From the NCBI GenBank assembly GCA_900473175.1, contig UCKM01000007.1:85500-149499 (forward strand): a DNA stretch of 64,000 nucleotides, written 5' to 3'. This DNA is from Hyphomicrobiales bacterium. Lineage in GTDB: Bacteria; Pseudomonadota; Alphaproteobacteria; Rhizobiales; Rhizobiaceae. The notes beneath the pieces were generated by a model that was not told where the DNA came from, searched no databases, and saw only the letters and a program-made list of their open reading frames with translations. This document shows positions 19,112 to 28,114 of the stretch, in pieces (the first letter of the stretch is position 1; each line of letters starts with the position of its first letter). A program made the position numbers and the translations under genes.

Positions 19112-19119
19112 CCAAATGA

Positions 19120-19149
19120 AAAAAGCCTCACTGAAGTGTGAGGCTTTTT
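19120..19149. terminator. Bidirectional rho-independent terminator
   Basis: GCCTCAC (19125-19131) and GTGAGGC (19138-19144) form a seven-base stem with a six-base loop. It is flanked by AAAAA on the left and TTTTT on the right, so it has a T-run on both strands. It lies eight bases after tlpA and 26 bases beyond the stop of the leftward helicase gene, and should serve both. Confidence 0.88.
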
Positions 19150-19174
19150 CAGATTGGTTGCCGAACGCGCTGAA

Positions 19175-21100
19175 TTACTCAGCTCCTCCTGCGGCGGCTT
19201 TTCGTGCCTTCTTGGCTTTGTATTTATCAAAGCCATGCAGTTCGCCTGGTTTGCGTTCCTTTGGAGTTTTCTTCGCCTTTTCAGGCTTTTCTGTGGTCCA
19301 GCCTTCAGGTTTCGCCTTAGCGGGCTTGGCTGCCCAATCGGATTTCGGTTTGTCGTCGCGCGAACGAGGCTTGCGGTCGTCCCAGTCGCGTTTCTCGCCA
19401 AAAGGCTTCTTGCCCTTGAAGTCGCCGGCTTCGCGGCGGGGGCCGGATGAACCGGGGCCTTCGCTGCGCGTGATGTTCACGCCCTTTTCGCCGGTGCCAT
19501 ATTGCTTGATCCGGGCCATGAAGTCATCGGCCTTGCTGGCGGTGATCTCAAAGCGGGTTTCCGTTTCGAGAATCTTGATCGAGCCGACATCCGTCTTGGT
19601 GATATCACCCGCCTTGCAGATCAGGGGCAGGAGCCATCTCGGCTCAGCCCTCTGTTTGCGGCCGACGCTCAAGGAAAACCAGGCGCCGCTCTCGAATTGC
19701 TCGAATCGCTCCGAACGGGGTGCACGCTCACCGCGTTCCGGGCGCTCGTCGAAACGACCCTTGCGCATGGGTTCAAGCACATGCGACGGCGTCGAGGACA
19801 ATTCTTCCGGTGCAGGACGTGCGGCCATTTGCTGGCGCAGATAGGCGGCAGCAATCTGTTCCGGCGAATGCTTGGCGAGCAGTTCGTTTACATAGTCCAC
19901 CTCATCCTCACTCACGGTTTCCATCAGCGATGGATCGTTGAGGATACGATCGTGATTGCGCTTGTTGATCGCATCCGCGTCCGGCGGTGAAACCATTGTC
20001 GTTGCAAGCTTCGCGCCCTGGAGAAGGCGCTCAGCCGTGCGGCGGCGTGACGGCGGTACGATCAGGACGCAGATACCCTTGCGGCCCGCCCGTCCGGTCC
20101 GCCCGCTGCGGTGCAGGAGCGTCTCGGAATTGTTGGGCAGGTCAGCGTGAATGACGAGGTCGAGATTGGGAAGGTCGATGCCGCGGGCCGCAACGTCGGT
20201 CGCCACGCAAACGCGCGCCCGGCCATCGCGCATCGCCTGCAAGGCGTTGGTACGCTCGGCCTGGCTCAACTCGCCCGAGAGCGAGACGACGTTGAAGCCC
20301 CGGTTGGACAGCCGGCTGGTCAAATGCTTTACGGCTTCGCGGGTCGAGCCGAAAATGATCGTATTCTGTGCATCGTAGAAAAGCAGCGCGTTGATGATGG
20401 CGTTCTCGCGCTCGCGCGGCGCCACCGGCATGATATGATATTCGATATCGCTGTGCTGTTCCTTGTCGCTCGTGGCGGAAATGCGCAGCGCATTGTTCTG
20501 GAATTGCTTGGCGAGTTGGGCGATGGGTTTCGGCACCGTCGCCGAGAACATCAGCGTGCGGCGGTCCTTCGGCGCTTCGCCGAGGATGAATTCGAGATCC
20601 TCGCGGAAGCCGAGGTCGAGCATCTCGTCAGCCTCATCGAGTACCACGGCGCGCAGTTCCTTCATGTCGAGCGAACCGCGGGTGATATGATCGCGCAGGC
20701 GGCCGGGGGTGCCGACGACGATATGTGCGCCCTGCTGCAGTGCGCGGCGCTCCTTGGTCATGTCCATGCCGCCGACGCAGGAGGCAATGCGTGCCCCCGT
20801 CTGCTCATAGAGCCATTCCAGCTCACGGCGGACCTGCAAGGCAAGTTCACGGGTCGGCGCGATGACCAGCGCGTAAGGCGCGCCAATCGAATTGAAGCGC
20901 TCGGCACCGTCAAGAAGTGTTGGCGCAATGGCAATGCCAAACGCAACGGTCTTGCCGGAACCTGTCTGCGCGGAGACGAGAAGGTCAGCGCCCTCGGCCT
21001 CGGGGGCGAGAACGGCGGTTTGAACCGGCGTCAGGCTCTCATAGCCACGGGCTGCCAATGCACCGGACAACGCCGGAGCGATAGAATCGAAAATAGTCAT
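19175..21100 (-). CDS. DEAD-box ATP-dependent RNA helicase with C-terminal RNA-binding domain
   Basis: A 641-residue helicase. In order: Q-motif (LTPVQTAVL, about 23), motif I SAQTGSGKT (43-51), PTRELA, DEAD in VLDEADEML, SAT, ARGIDLPNLD and HRSGRTGRAGRKG. After the two RecA domains comes a DbpA-like RNA-binding fold (LLPLICKAGDITKTDVGSI). The last 100 or so residues are basic and low-complexity (repeated RDDKPKSDW and KPAKAKPE-like patches). Such proteins act in rRNA maturation or cold-shock RNA unwinding. Closest to the CsdA/DbpA group; I give no symbol. Confidence 0.9.
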   Translation of the reverse strand: MTIFDSIAPALSGALAARGYESLTPVQTAVLAPEAEGADLLVSAQTGSGKTVAFGIAIAPTLLDGAERFNSIGAPYALVIAPTRELALQVRRELEWLYEQTGARIASCVGGMDMTKERRALQQGAHIVVGTPGRLRDHITRGSLDMKELRAVVLDEADEMLDLGFREDLEFILGEAPKDRRTLMFSATVPKPIAQLAKQFQNNALRISATSDKEQHSDIEYHIMPVAPRERENAIINALLFYDAQNTIIFGSTREAVKHLTSRLSNRGFNVVSLSGELSQAERTNALQAMRDGRARVCVATDVAARGIDLPNLDLVIHADLPNNSETLLHRSGRTGRAGRKGICVLIVPPSRRRTAERLLQGAKLATTMVSPPDADAINKRNHDRILNDPSLMETVSEDEVDYVNELLAKHSPEQIAAAYLRQQMAARPAPEELSSTPSHVLEPMRKGRFDERPERGERAPRSERFEQFESGAWFSLSVGRKQRAEPRWLLPLICKAGDITKTDVGSIKILETETRFEITASKADDFMARIKQYGTGEKGVNITRSEGPGSSGPRREAGDFKGKKPFGEKRDWDDRKPRSRDDKPKSDWAAKPAKAKPEGWTTEKPEKAKKTPKERKPGELHGFDKYKAKKARKAAAGGAE

Positions 21101-21253
21101 TCATGAACTTTCAGGACTGGTGTTTTAAAGGTGCTTCAATGCTCGGCATTCCATCAGCGCGAGCGGCACGCAAATAGCTTTGTTGCGCTCTCCTAGAGTG
21201 CGCGGGCGGTTTCGTCAATGTCGGGGAACGCATGGCAGCCATTCCTACCGGTA

Positions 21254-21730
21254 TTACGCTACAAATCCCGCACGTTTGAGACGCACAATAGCGAGATCGA
21301 GCGCCGAAAGAAAGGCAGAACGGTCTTTTGCCGAAAATGGTCGTGGGCCGCCGGTGATCTGACCTGCTGAGCGCAGTTCATCCATCAGGTTGCGGGTTGC
21401 CAGCGTGTTGCCGATGGAGCTTTCCGTAAAGGCTCGTCCCGTCGGCGAAATGGCGTCGGCTCCGGCCTTGACGCAGCGGCTGGCAAGTGGAATGTCCGCC
21501 GTTATCACGACATCGCCACGCGAAACGCGCGTTGCGATCCAGTCGTCGGCGGCATCGAACCCGTCGCTGACGATCACGCGCTCGATCATCGGATCGCGCG
21601 GAATTGCCATGAACGAATTTGAGACGACATAGACCTTCACGCCGTAACGTTCGGCAACGCGATAGATCTCCGCTTTAACCGGGCAGGCATCGGCGTCGAC
21701 ATAAAGGGTGATTTTCTTCGGATCGTTCAT
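21254..21730 (-). CDS. YaiI/YqxD family (DUF188) protein
   Basis: A 158-residue protein of the DUF188 family, with a PIN-like fold but no proven activity. The N-terminal strand [11 protein letters not shown], the [13 protein letters not shown] segment and [19 protein letters not shown] are the conserved acidic motifs, and [15 protein letters not shown] is typical of the C-terminus. ATG 21730 comes two bases after the exoD stop, so it is the third gene of the terC-exoD-yaiI run. Longer open frame upstream overlaps exoD and is not used. Confidence 0.88.
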   Translation of the reverse strand: MNDPKKITLYVDADACPVKAEIYRVAERYGVKVYVVSNSFMAIPRDPMIERVIVSDGFDAADDWIATRVSRGDVVITADIPLASRCVKAGADAISPTGRAFTESSIGNTLATRNLMDELRSAGQITGGPRPFSAKDRSAFLSALDLAIVRLKRAGFVA

Positions 21731-21732
21731 TG

Positions 21733-22371
21733 TCAGCCGAATATGTGAAGGGCTGCCAGGCCCACCGAGGCGCCCAGACCAATTGCTATGCCCGCAGCAA
21801 GGGCTGCGACCAGAAGACCGGTTCCAAGCCAGACGCCGTCGTGTTCGCCGAGCCCAATTGATAGAAGGATGATACTGAGCGCCGGCATCTGATTGATCAG
21901 CGGCACCGGTAGTATGACGATGAGCGACATCAGCAGCGCAACGATGCTGACGACACGCTCGACAATGATTTTCGGAACGAACCAATAGCGTGGACGCGCC
22001 AGCTTCTCGAAACGCAGAAGGAGCGGCTCAAGTCTGGAAATGAACGCACGATAGGTTTGTGTCCGCATCGACTTTTCCCGGATGAACGCGGGAAACCAAG
22101 GATTCTTCAGCCCGATCAGCAACTGGATCGATAATAGCACCAGCGGAATGCCGAAGATTGTCGATGACCCCGGAGGCAGTGGCAGGAGATTGAGCGCCGA
22201 GAACAGAATCATCAGCGCGCCGAAACTTCGCTCCGAAAGCGCGGACAGGATATCGTTGAACGAGATCCTGTCCGCTTGGGTGTCGCCGAGATGGACAAGA
22301 ACGCTGGAGAGCCGCCGTGCATCTTGAGAGCCCAAGGGATCCCAATCAGACGGTGTTCCATCAGCATTCAT
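21733..22371 (-). CDS. ExoD-family membrane protein
   Basis: A 212-residue protein of the ExoD family, named for a Sinorhizobium gene needed for normal exopolysaccharide, alkaline tolerance and nodule invasion. After a soluble N-terminus come hydrophobic segments at about 50-85 ([19 protein letters not shown]) and three or four helices from about 135 to the end, with the family turn [15 protein letters not shown]. It follows terC by 18 bases on the same strand. The biochemical role of the family is not established. Confidence 0.85.
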   Translation of the reverse strand: MNADGTPSDWDPLGSQDARRLSSVLVHLGDTQADRISFNDILSALSERSFGALMILFSALNLLPLPPGSSTIFGIPLVLLSIQLLIGLKNPWFPAFIREKSMRTQTYRAFISRLEPLLLRFEKLARPRYWFVPKIIVERVVSIVALLMSLIVILPVPLINQMPALSIILLSIGLGEHDGVWLGTGLLVAALAAGIAIGLGASVGLAALHIFG

Positions 22372-22389
22372 GTCGTCCTCCGTTAATGG

Positions 22390-23442
22390 CTAGACCTTTC
22401 CCGCCGTCTCACTGATGGCGCCAGGTCGGGAAAGCTTTCCATCCTTCATCGATGCGGCCTGCCTGTGTTCGTGCCGCGTCTTCCAGAGCGAACTGAAAAT
22501 ACCGGCGAGCAGGATGCCAAGCGTAATCGACAGTGACCACATCGGCGGAATCTTTGCCAGTCCCAAAGCGTCAGCGACGAAAATCTTTCCGCCAATGAAT
22601 ACGAGCACCAGAGAGAGTGCATATTTCAGATAGATGAAACGATGGATGAGGCTAGCCAGCGCGAAATAGAGCGCCCGCAAGCCCAAAATGGCGAAGATAT
22701 TCGACGTGAAGACGAGGTATGGGTCGGTGGTGATGGCGAAGATCGCCGGAATCGAATCGACCGCAAAGATCACGTCGGCAAGCTCCACCATGATCAGCGC
22801 AAGCAAGAGCGGCGTGATCCAGGTCTGGCGCTTCATCGTCAGGGGATCGGTCCGGCGGACGATGAACTTCTCGCCATGCAGTTCGGGCGTAACGCGGAAC
22901 CGCTTGCTCATGAACTTGAAGACGGGATTGGCCGAAACGTCGTACTCCTCGTCTCCCGCCATGAGCATGCGAATGCCGGTGAAAACCAGAAAAGCGGCGA
23001 AGAGATAGAGAACCCACTCATATTCCTGGACGATGGCTGCGCCTGCGGCGATCATGATGCCGCGCAGGATGACGACGCCGAGAATGCCGTAGACCAGCAC
23101 GCGGTGCTGGAATTGTTTGGGAATGGCGAAATAGCCGAAGATCATCGCGATGACGAAGATATTATCCATCGCAAGGCTCTTTTCGACGACGAACCCGGTG
23201 AGGTATTGCATCCCGGCCTCGGGGCCGAGTTCCCACCAGATGAAACCGCCAAAGGCAATACCAAGACTGATGTAGAACGCCGAGAGCAACAGGCTCTGGC
23301 GCATGCCTATGTCATGATTTTTGCGATTGAGAACGCCCAAATCGAGGACGAGAAGAACGAGTACGAGGGCAAGAAAGCCAAGCCACATCCACAGGGGCTT
23401 GCCCATGGCGTCAATAAATAGAAGCTCCATGTTGAAAAACAT
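22390..23442 (-). CDS. TerC-family integral membrane protein (Alx-like)
   Basis: A 350-residue protein with about nine membrane helices and the TerC acidic motifs EKSLAMDNIFVI and VELADVIFAVDSIPAI, each with the charged residues thought to bind metal. The Alx subgroup in E. coli responds to alkaline pH and manganese; tellurite resistance is historical. The start could be ATG 23442 or the internal ATG four codons later (MELLFID). It leads a terC-exoD-yaiI run. A strongly structured 173-base gap lies upstream. Confidence 0.9.
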   Translation of the reverse strand: MFFNMELLFIDAMGKPLWMWLGFLALVLVLLVLDLGVLNRKNHDIGMRQSLLLSAFYISLGIAFGGFIWWELGPEAGMQYLTGFVVEKSLAMDNIFVIAMIFGYFAIPKQFQHRVLVYGILGVVILRGIMIAAGAAIVQEYEWVLYLFAAFLVFTGIRMLMAGDEEYDVSANPVFKFMSKRFRVTPELHGEKFIVRRTDPLTMKRQTWITPLLLALIMVELADVIFAVDSIPAIFAITTDPYLVFTSNIFAILGLRALYFALASLIHRFIYLKYALSLVLVFIGGKIFVADALGLAKIPPMWSLSITLGILLAGIFSSLWKTRHEHRQAASMKDGKLSRPGAISETAGKV

Positions 23443-23456
23443 CCGCCGGCATCGGT

Positions 23457-23560
23457 GTAAGATTACAGCTCCGACATCACGAGAGAGCCGGTAACTCCCG
23501 CCAGAGGGGCCCGGGGCTGCAATTCTGCCTCAGTTGGGGAGAGGCAGACACCAATGCAAG
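23457..23560 (-). other. Structured leader region upstream of terC
   Basis: In the gap between hbd and terC, read on the minus strand, CTGCCTC and GAGGCAG form a seven-base stem around a nine-base loop. A CCCCGGGCCCC palindrome and CCGGC/GCCGG pairs closer to the start codon follow. The position suits a leader RNA or the hbd terminator. It does not show the conserved sequences I know for the yybP-ykoY manganese riboswitch, so no class is assigned. Confidence 0.35.
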
Positions 23561-23615
23561 GGTTTGATTGGAAATAAAAATTTGAAATGGAGAGAGCCAG
23601 CCACTCGACCTTGCG

Positions 23616-24497
23616 CTAGCGCGTAGGAACCGGGTGTTCGCCGCGATAATCGTAGAAACCGCGCCCGGCTTTGCGACCCAGCCAACCGGCTTCGACATAT
23701 TTGACCAGCAGCGGGCATGGCCGGTATTTCGAATCCGCGAGGCCATCATAGAGCACCTGCATGATGGAAAGGCAGGTATCGAGCCCGATGAAATCCGCAA
23801 GCTGCAGCGGCCCCATCGGGTGGTTGGCGCCAAGTTTCATCGCCGTATCGATGGCCTCGACCGAACCCACGCCCTCATAAAGCACATAGATCGCTTCGTT
23901 GATCATGGGCAAGAGGATGCGATTGACGATGAAGGCAGGAAAATCTTCGGCAACGGTGATGGTCTTGTCGAGGCTGGCAACAAATTCGCGCGCTGTCTCG
24001 AATGTTACATTCTCCGTAGCAATGCCGCGGATCAGTTCGACGAGTTTCATCACTGGAACCGGATTCATGAAATGAATGCCGATGAAGCGTTCGGGCCGGT
24101 CTGTCGTGGTGGCAAGCCGGGTGATCGATATGGACGAGGTGTTGGTGGCAAGGATTGCTTCGGGATTGAGGTTGGGACAAAGCTGCGCGAAGATCTTGCG
24201 CTTGACCGTCTCGTCTTCTGTCGCGGCCTCGATGGCAAGATCGACACCGGAAAGGTCTTCGATTCTCAGGGCAGGGCGAATATGCGACATCGCCTTGACG
24301 CGCGCGGCTTCATCAAGTTTGCCGTGGGAGACCTGCCGGGCCATATTGCCATTGACCGTCGCGATGCCTTTTTCGATCTGCTCGGCGGACTGATCGTGGA
24401 TCAAAACATTGTATCCGGCCACCGCGCAAACATGGGCAATGCCCGAGCCCATTTGCCCTGCGCCAATAATGCCTACAGTCTTGATCGTGCCAGCCAT
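23616..24497 (-). CDS. hbd: 3-hydroxybutyryl-CoA dehydrogenase
   Basis: A 293-residue 3-hydroxyacyl-CoA dehydrogenase that oxidises (S)-3-hydroxybutyryl-CoA with NAD(P)+. The Rossmann motif GIIGAGQMGSG is at about 9-19, the catalytic His lies in GIHFMNPVPVM (about 140-150), the Glu in KLVELIRG, and the NRILLPMINEAI dimer domain follows. The C-terminus KAGRGFYDY is canonical. It lies downstream of etfBA on the same strand with a hairpin in the 104-base gap. Butyrate or polyhydroxybutyrate metabolism is the likely setting. Confidence 0.93.
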   Translation of the reverse strand: MAGTIKTVGIIGAGQMGSGIAHVCAVAGYNVLIHDQSAEQIEKGIATVNGNMARQVSHGKLDEAARVKAMSHIRPALRIEDLSGVDLAIEAATEDETVKRKIFAQLCPNLNPEAILATNTSSISITRLATTTDRPERFIGIHFMNPVPVMKLVELIRGIATENVTFETAREFVASLDKTITVAEDFPAFIVNRILLPMINEAIYVLYEGVGSVEAIDTAMKLGANHPMGPLQLADFIGLDTCLSIMQVLYDGLADSKYRPCPLLVKYVEAGWLGRKAGRGFYDYRGEHPVPTR

Positions 24498-24536
24498 GTT
24501 TCCATCCGATTGCTTTTATATATCACACAAACTAAA

Positions 24537-24567
24537 TGGCCGGAGTAGCGTTCGTCTACCCCGGCCA
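24537..24567 (-). terminator. Hairpin between etfA and hbd
   Basis: A 12-base stem, TGGCCGGAGTAG at 24537-24548 with CTACCCCGGCCA at 24556-24567, closes a seven-base loop in the gap after etfA. It contains one mismatched or wobble position. On the minus strand only TTTAG follows, so it may act as a partial terminator that lowers hbd expression relative to etfBA. Confidence 0.5.
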
Positions 24568-24601
24568 AACAATTTCATTTCAAATTTTGAACTACCCGCG
24601 G

Positions 24602-25531
24602 TCAAAGGGCCTTTTCAAGCTCCGGCAGGATTACGAAGAGGTCACCGACGAGGCCATAGTCTGCCACCTGGAAGATCGGCGCTTCCTCATCCTTGTTGAT
24701 CGCGACGATAACCTTTGAATCCTTCATGCCGGCGAGGTGCTGGATGGCACCGGAAATACCGACGGCGATGTAAAGATCCGGAGCAACAACCTTGCCCGTC
24801 TGGCCGACCTGCCAGTCGTTGGGCGCGTAGCCGGCGTCGACGGCGGCACGCGAGGCGCCGACGGCGGCGCCGAGCTTGTCGGCAACCGGCAGGATCACTT
24901 CCTTGAACTTCTCGTTCGAGCCGAGGGCGCGGCCACCGGAAATGATGATCTTGGCAGAGGTCAATTCCGGACGGTCACCGCCAGAAAGCTTGGCTTCGAT
25001 GAAGGTCGACAGGCCGGGATTGGCGGCAGCCGAAACCGTCTCGACCGGAGCCGAGCCCCCTTCGCCGGCAGCCGCGAAGGTTGCGGTGCGTACGGTGATG
25101 ACCTTCTTGGGGTCGGTTGCCTGCACGGTCTGGATGGCGTTGCCGGCATAGATCGGGCGCTTGAACGTGTCGGACGAAACAACCTCGATGATGTCCGAGA
25201 CCTGCATCACGTCGAGGAGTGCTGCAACGCGCGGCAGGATGTTCTTGCCGTTGGTGGTGGCTGCGGCAATGATGGTGTCGTAGTTGCCTGCGAGCGAAAC
25301 GATCAGCGCAGCGCTGGCCTCGGCCAACCGGTTTGCCAGATCATCTGAATCTGCGAGCAGGACTTTCTTGACCCCTGCAAGCTTTGCGGCCTGATCGGCG
25401 ACGCCCTTGGCGCCTTTGCCTGCTACAAGCACATGCACATCGGAACCGATGGCAAGCGCAGCCGTCAACGCCTTGGCGGTCTGGTCGGAAAGGGTCTCGT
25501 TGTCATGTTCGGCAAAAAGAAGAATAGCCAT
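24602..25531 (-). CDS. etfA: Electron transfer flavoprotein, alpha subunit
   Basis: A 309-residue subunit that carries FAD and passes electrons from acyl-CoA dehydrogenases to ETF:ubiquinone oxidoreductase. The N-terminal domain (residues 1-190) is followed by the FAD domain with [40 protein letters not shown] and [22 protein letters not shown], the classic ETF-alpha signature. It follows etfB by 22 bases. All FAD-contact segments appear intact. Confidence 0.95.
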   Translation of the reverse strand: MAILLFAEHDNETLSDQTAKALTAALAIGSDVHVLVAGKGAKGVADQAAKLAGVKKVLLADSDDLANRLAEASAALIVSLAGNYDTIIAAATTNGKNILPRVAALLDVMQVSDIIEVVSSDTFKRPIYAGNAIQTVQATDPKKVITVRTATFAAAGEGGSAPVETVSAAANPGLSTFIEAKLSGGDRPELTSAKIIISGGRALGSNEKFKEVILPVADKLGAAVGASRAAVDAGYAPNDWQVGQTGKVVAPDLYIAVGISGAIQHLAGMKDSKVIVAINKDEEAPIFQVADYGLVGDLFVILPELEKAL

Positions 25532-25553
25532 TGTGAATTCCTTATCCTTTTCC

Positions 25554-26303
25554 TTAGAGAACGCCGGCTTCGTTCTTCAGCTTGCTGATGAGTTCAGCGA
25601 CGTCCTTGACCTTGACGCCCGCCTTGCGGCCGCCCGGCTCTTCGGTCTTCAGGACCTTGAGGTGCGGCTTGGTGTCAACGCCGTAATCGGCGGCCGACTT
25701 CTCATCGAGCGGCTTCTTCTTCGCCTTCATGATGTTCGGCAGCGAAGCATAGCGCGGCTGGTTCAGGCGAAGGTCAGTGGTGACGATCGCCGGCAGCTTG
25801 ATCTCGATCGTCTGCAGGCCGCCATCGACTTCGCGCGTGACCTTGGCGGTGTCGCCGCCGAGCTCGACCTTGGAGGCGAAGGTGCCCTGGCTCCAGCCGA
25901 GGAGGGCCGAAAGCATCTGGCCGGTCTGGTTGGCGTCGTCATCGATCGCCTGCTTGCCGAGGATGACGAGCTGCGGCTGTTCGGCCTCGACGACGCCCTT
26001 GAGAATCTTGGCGACGGCCAGCGGCTCGACGATATCATCGACCTTGACGAGAATGCCGCGGTCGGCGCCCATGGCGAGGGCCGTGCGGATGGTTTCCTGC
26101 GACTGCGCCGGTCCGATCGAGACGACGACCACTTCCTCGACCTTGCCAGCTTCTTTCAGGCGGAGCGCTTCCTCCACGGCAATTTCGTCGAACGGGTTCA
26201 TCGACATCTTGACGTTGGCAAGTTCAACGCCCGAGCCGTCGCCCTTTACCCTGATCTTCACGTTGTAATCGACTACCCGCTTTACCGGTACGAGGACTTT
26301 CAT
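25554..26303 (-). CDS. etfB: Electron transfer flavoprotein, beta subunit
   Basis: A 249-residue partner of EtfA that binds AMP and docks onto dehydrogenases. The [15 protein letters not shown] start, [26 protein letters not shown] and the recognition loop [17 protein letters not shown] are all present; the lysines of that loop are methylated in some alphaproteobacteria. ATG 26303 is chosen because the conserved part begins there; an in-frame start 15 codons upstream has no family support. It opens the etfB-etfA-hbd group. Confidence 0.95.
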   Translation of the reverse strand: MKVLVPVKRVVDYNVKIRVKGDGSGVELANVKMSMNPFDEIAVEEALRLKEAGKVEEVVVVSIGPAQSQETIRTALAMGADRGILVKVDDIVEPLAVAKILKGVVEAEQPQLVILGKQAIDDDANQTGQMLSALLGWSQGTFASKVELGGDTAKVTREVDGGLQTIEIKLPAIVTTDLRLNQPRYASLPNIMKAKKKPLDEKSAADYGVDTKPHLKVLKTEEPGGRKAGVKVKDVAELISKLKNEAGVL

Positions 26304-26495
26304 GTGCACTCCCTTATTAGAAACGAAAGGCCGATTTAACTGCCTCATTATGGCACCCGCTTGCCGGATGCCGACATCGGGGGGAAAAAAACGACACGCG
26401 CCGTGCCGGAATTGCGCGGGACCGTAATTATCGGTGATGTAAAGGTCAATCTTGGAGTTGTGGCATTTCAGACTTCAACCGATTGAATGAGCAAC

Positions 26496-27257
26496 CTACC
26501 GCCCCCACTTGACTGGCGGCGCTTCGGACCCACCCGATTCCGAGGCTTGGTCGACGATCACAGCCCGTGGTGAGACAATCGCGCGGTCGAACAAGGGTAC
26601 GCTTCGGCGCTTCAGAATGACAACGAGCACGGCTCCCGCAATGATGCCGCCGACGTGAGCGGGCCAAGATACCTGTTCTTCGCCGCCCCGGGCCAGCATC
26701 AGGAACTGTGTCGCAACCCAAAGGGCGAGCGGATAAATGGCGGGAATTCGCAGCGGGATGCGCCCGAACGCCAGCACCCATACCCGCACACGCGGGTGCA
26801 GCAGCAGATAGGCGGCAACGATGCCGGCGATCGCGCCCGAGGCGCCGATGAGCGGCGCCTCGGAATCCGGAAGGATGACGCCGTGCAGAAATGCGCCGGC
26901 AGCAGCGCAGAGGATATAGAAAATCAAGAAGCGGATATGTCCCAGCGCATCTTCGACGTTGTCGCCGAAGACCCAGAGGAAAAGCATGTTGCCGCCTAGA
27001 TGGAAGAGGTCGGCATGAAGAAATGCATAGGTGACATAGGTGAAATCTGGCGGCACGAACGCATAACCAGCGGGCAAAACCGCCAGGTGATGGATGATGG
27101 CGGGTGTATAGCCAAGGCCGATCGCCGCAGCCTGCGAAGCGTCACCGGCAACGCTCAATAGGGCAAATACAAGCACGTTGACGCCGATCAGGCCCAGGGT
27201 GACGTATTGGCGCTTGATGTATTTGAGGCTGTTGGCGTCATGCAATGGAATGAACAT
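26496..27257 (-). CDS. Rhomboid family intramembrane serine protease
   Basis: A 253-residue membrane protein with six or seven helices. The catalytic serine lies in GASGAIAG, the partner histidine in HVGGIIAGAVL, and the upstream HLGGNMLFLWVFGDNVE loop carries the oxyanion-hole asparagine, so the protease should be active. It follows cobO by 24 bases. A C-terminal polar tail of about 40 residues is presumably cytoplasmic. No substrate can be inferred. Confidence 0.92.
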   Translation of the reverse strand: MFIPLHDANSLKYIKRQYVTLGLIGVNVLVFALLSVAGDASQAAAIGLGYTPAIIHHLAVLPAGYAFVPPDFTYVTYAFLHADLFHLGGNMLFLWVFGDNVEDALGHIRFLIFYILCAAAGAFLHGVILPDSEAPLIGASGAIAGIVAAYLLLHPRVRVWVLAFGRIPLRIPAIYPLALWVATQFLMLARGGEEQVSWPAHVGGIIAGAVLVVILKRRSVPLFDRAIVSPRAVIVDQASESGGSEAPPVKWGR

Positions 27258-27281
27258 CGGCGCCGGGACCCCTCTTCGCGT

Positions 27282-27863
27282 TCAGCGATTATGCCCGGGC
27301 ACCCATAACACGTCCCTGGCGCCATTGTCATTGACCACGCGGGCCGCGACGAAGAGTAGATCCGAGACGCGGTTAATGTATTTCAATGCGGCTGGCGTCA
27401 CGGTCTCGCCGGGCTCTTGCGCAAGTTCCACCATATGCCGCTCGGCGCGGCGTGCCACCGTGCGGGCGAGGTGCAGGGCCGCGGAGGCAGGCGAGCCTCC
27501 GGGCAGGACGAAGGAACGCAAGGGGGCAAGGCTCGCATTCAACCGGTCAATGTCGGCTTCGACCCGCAGAACCTGGCTGTCGATGATGCGCAGCGGTTCA
27601 TAGGCAAGCGTCTGCCCGGTATCGGGTGTGGAAAGATCCGCCCCGAGGTCAAAGAGATCGTTCTGGACACGCCCGAGCATGGCGTCGAGCTCGGGAAAAA
27701 CACCTTCTGTGTGAAGCCGCGCAAGACCGATGCAGGAATTGGCTTCATCGACGGTGCCGTAGGCTTCCACCCGCAGATCATGTTTCAGGCGGCGCTCGCC
27801 GCTGCCAAGACCGGTCGTGCCATCATCGCCAGTGCGCGTATAGATCTTGTTCAGCTTGACCAT
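27282..27863 (-). CDS. Cob(I)alamin adenosyltransferase, PduO type
   Basis: A 193-residue PduO-family enzyme that transfers the adenosyl group of ATP to cob(I)alamin, giving coenzyme B12. The ATP-binding N-terminus YTRTGDDGTTGLGSGER and the VEAYGTVDEANSCIG segment are intact, as are the helical RSFVLPGGSPASAALHLARTVARRAER and the late YINRVSDLLF motifs. It sits between the HIG1 and rhomboid genes, a common Rhizobiales order. No cobalamin riboswitch was seen upstream. Confidence 0.92.
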   Translation of the reverse strand: MVKLNKIYTRTGDDGTTGLGSGERRLKHDLRVEAYGTVDEANSCIGLARLHTEGVFPELDAMLGRVQNDLFDLGADLSTPDTGQTLAYEPLRIIDSQVLRVEADIDRLNASLAPLRSFVLPGGSPASAALHLARTVARRAERHMVELAQEPGETVTPAALKYINRVSDLLFVAARVVNDNGARDVLWVPGHNR

Positions 27864-27871
27864 GGGGAGCT

Positions 27872-28069
27872 CTAGCCTGCTGCGCGGTGAAAATAGATGG
27901 CGCCGACGATCAGGATGATGGCGATCAGCTGCAGGAAGATACGCAGTTGCATCATCTTGTTGGAGAAGTTGGCGTCGCCGCCTTTCATCATGTTACGCAG
28001 CCCGACGAGAAGGACAATGGTGACAGCCGCGATGGCGACGACTGCCAGAAACTTGAAGATGACGTCCAT
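27872..28069 (-). CDS. Twin-helix HIG1-domain protein
   Basis: A 65-residue protein with two membrane helices (about 5-26 and 43-61) joined by a short basic loop with LRNMMKGGDANFSNKMMQLR. The loop and twin-helix layout match the hypoxia-induced (HIG1) family, whose mitochondrial members associate with cytochrome c oxidase. ATG 28069 follows AAGGAAG at a good distance. It leads the HIG1-cobO-rhomboid run. Role in bacteria not established. Confidence 0.85.
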   Translation of the reverse strand: MDVIFKFLAVVAIAAVTIVLLVGLRNMMKGGDANFSNKMMQLRIFLQLIAIILIVGAIYFHRAAG

Positions 28070-28114
28070 GATGTACTTCCTTTCAAGATCAGGCCAGGCC
28101 CCGGACTGATCTTT

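Noticed and set aside
23443..23615. yybP-ykoY manganese riboswitch upstream of terC
   Set aside because: Stems are present, but the conserved loop sequences of that class are not seen, so I only list a structured region.
27864..28114. Cobalamin riboswitch near the cobO gene
   Set aside because: No B12-box-like sequence; the HIG1 gene with its own ribosome site directly precedes cobO.
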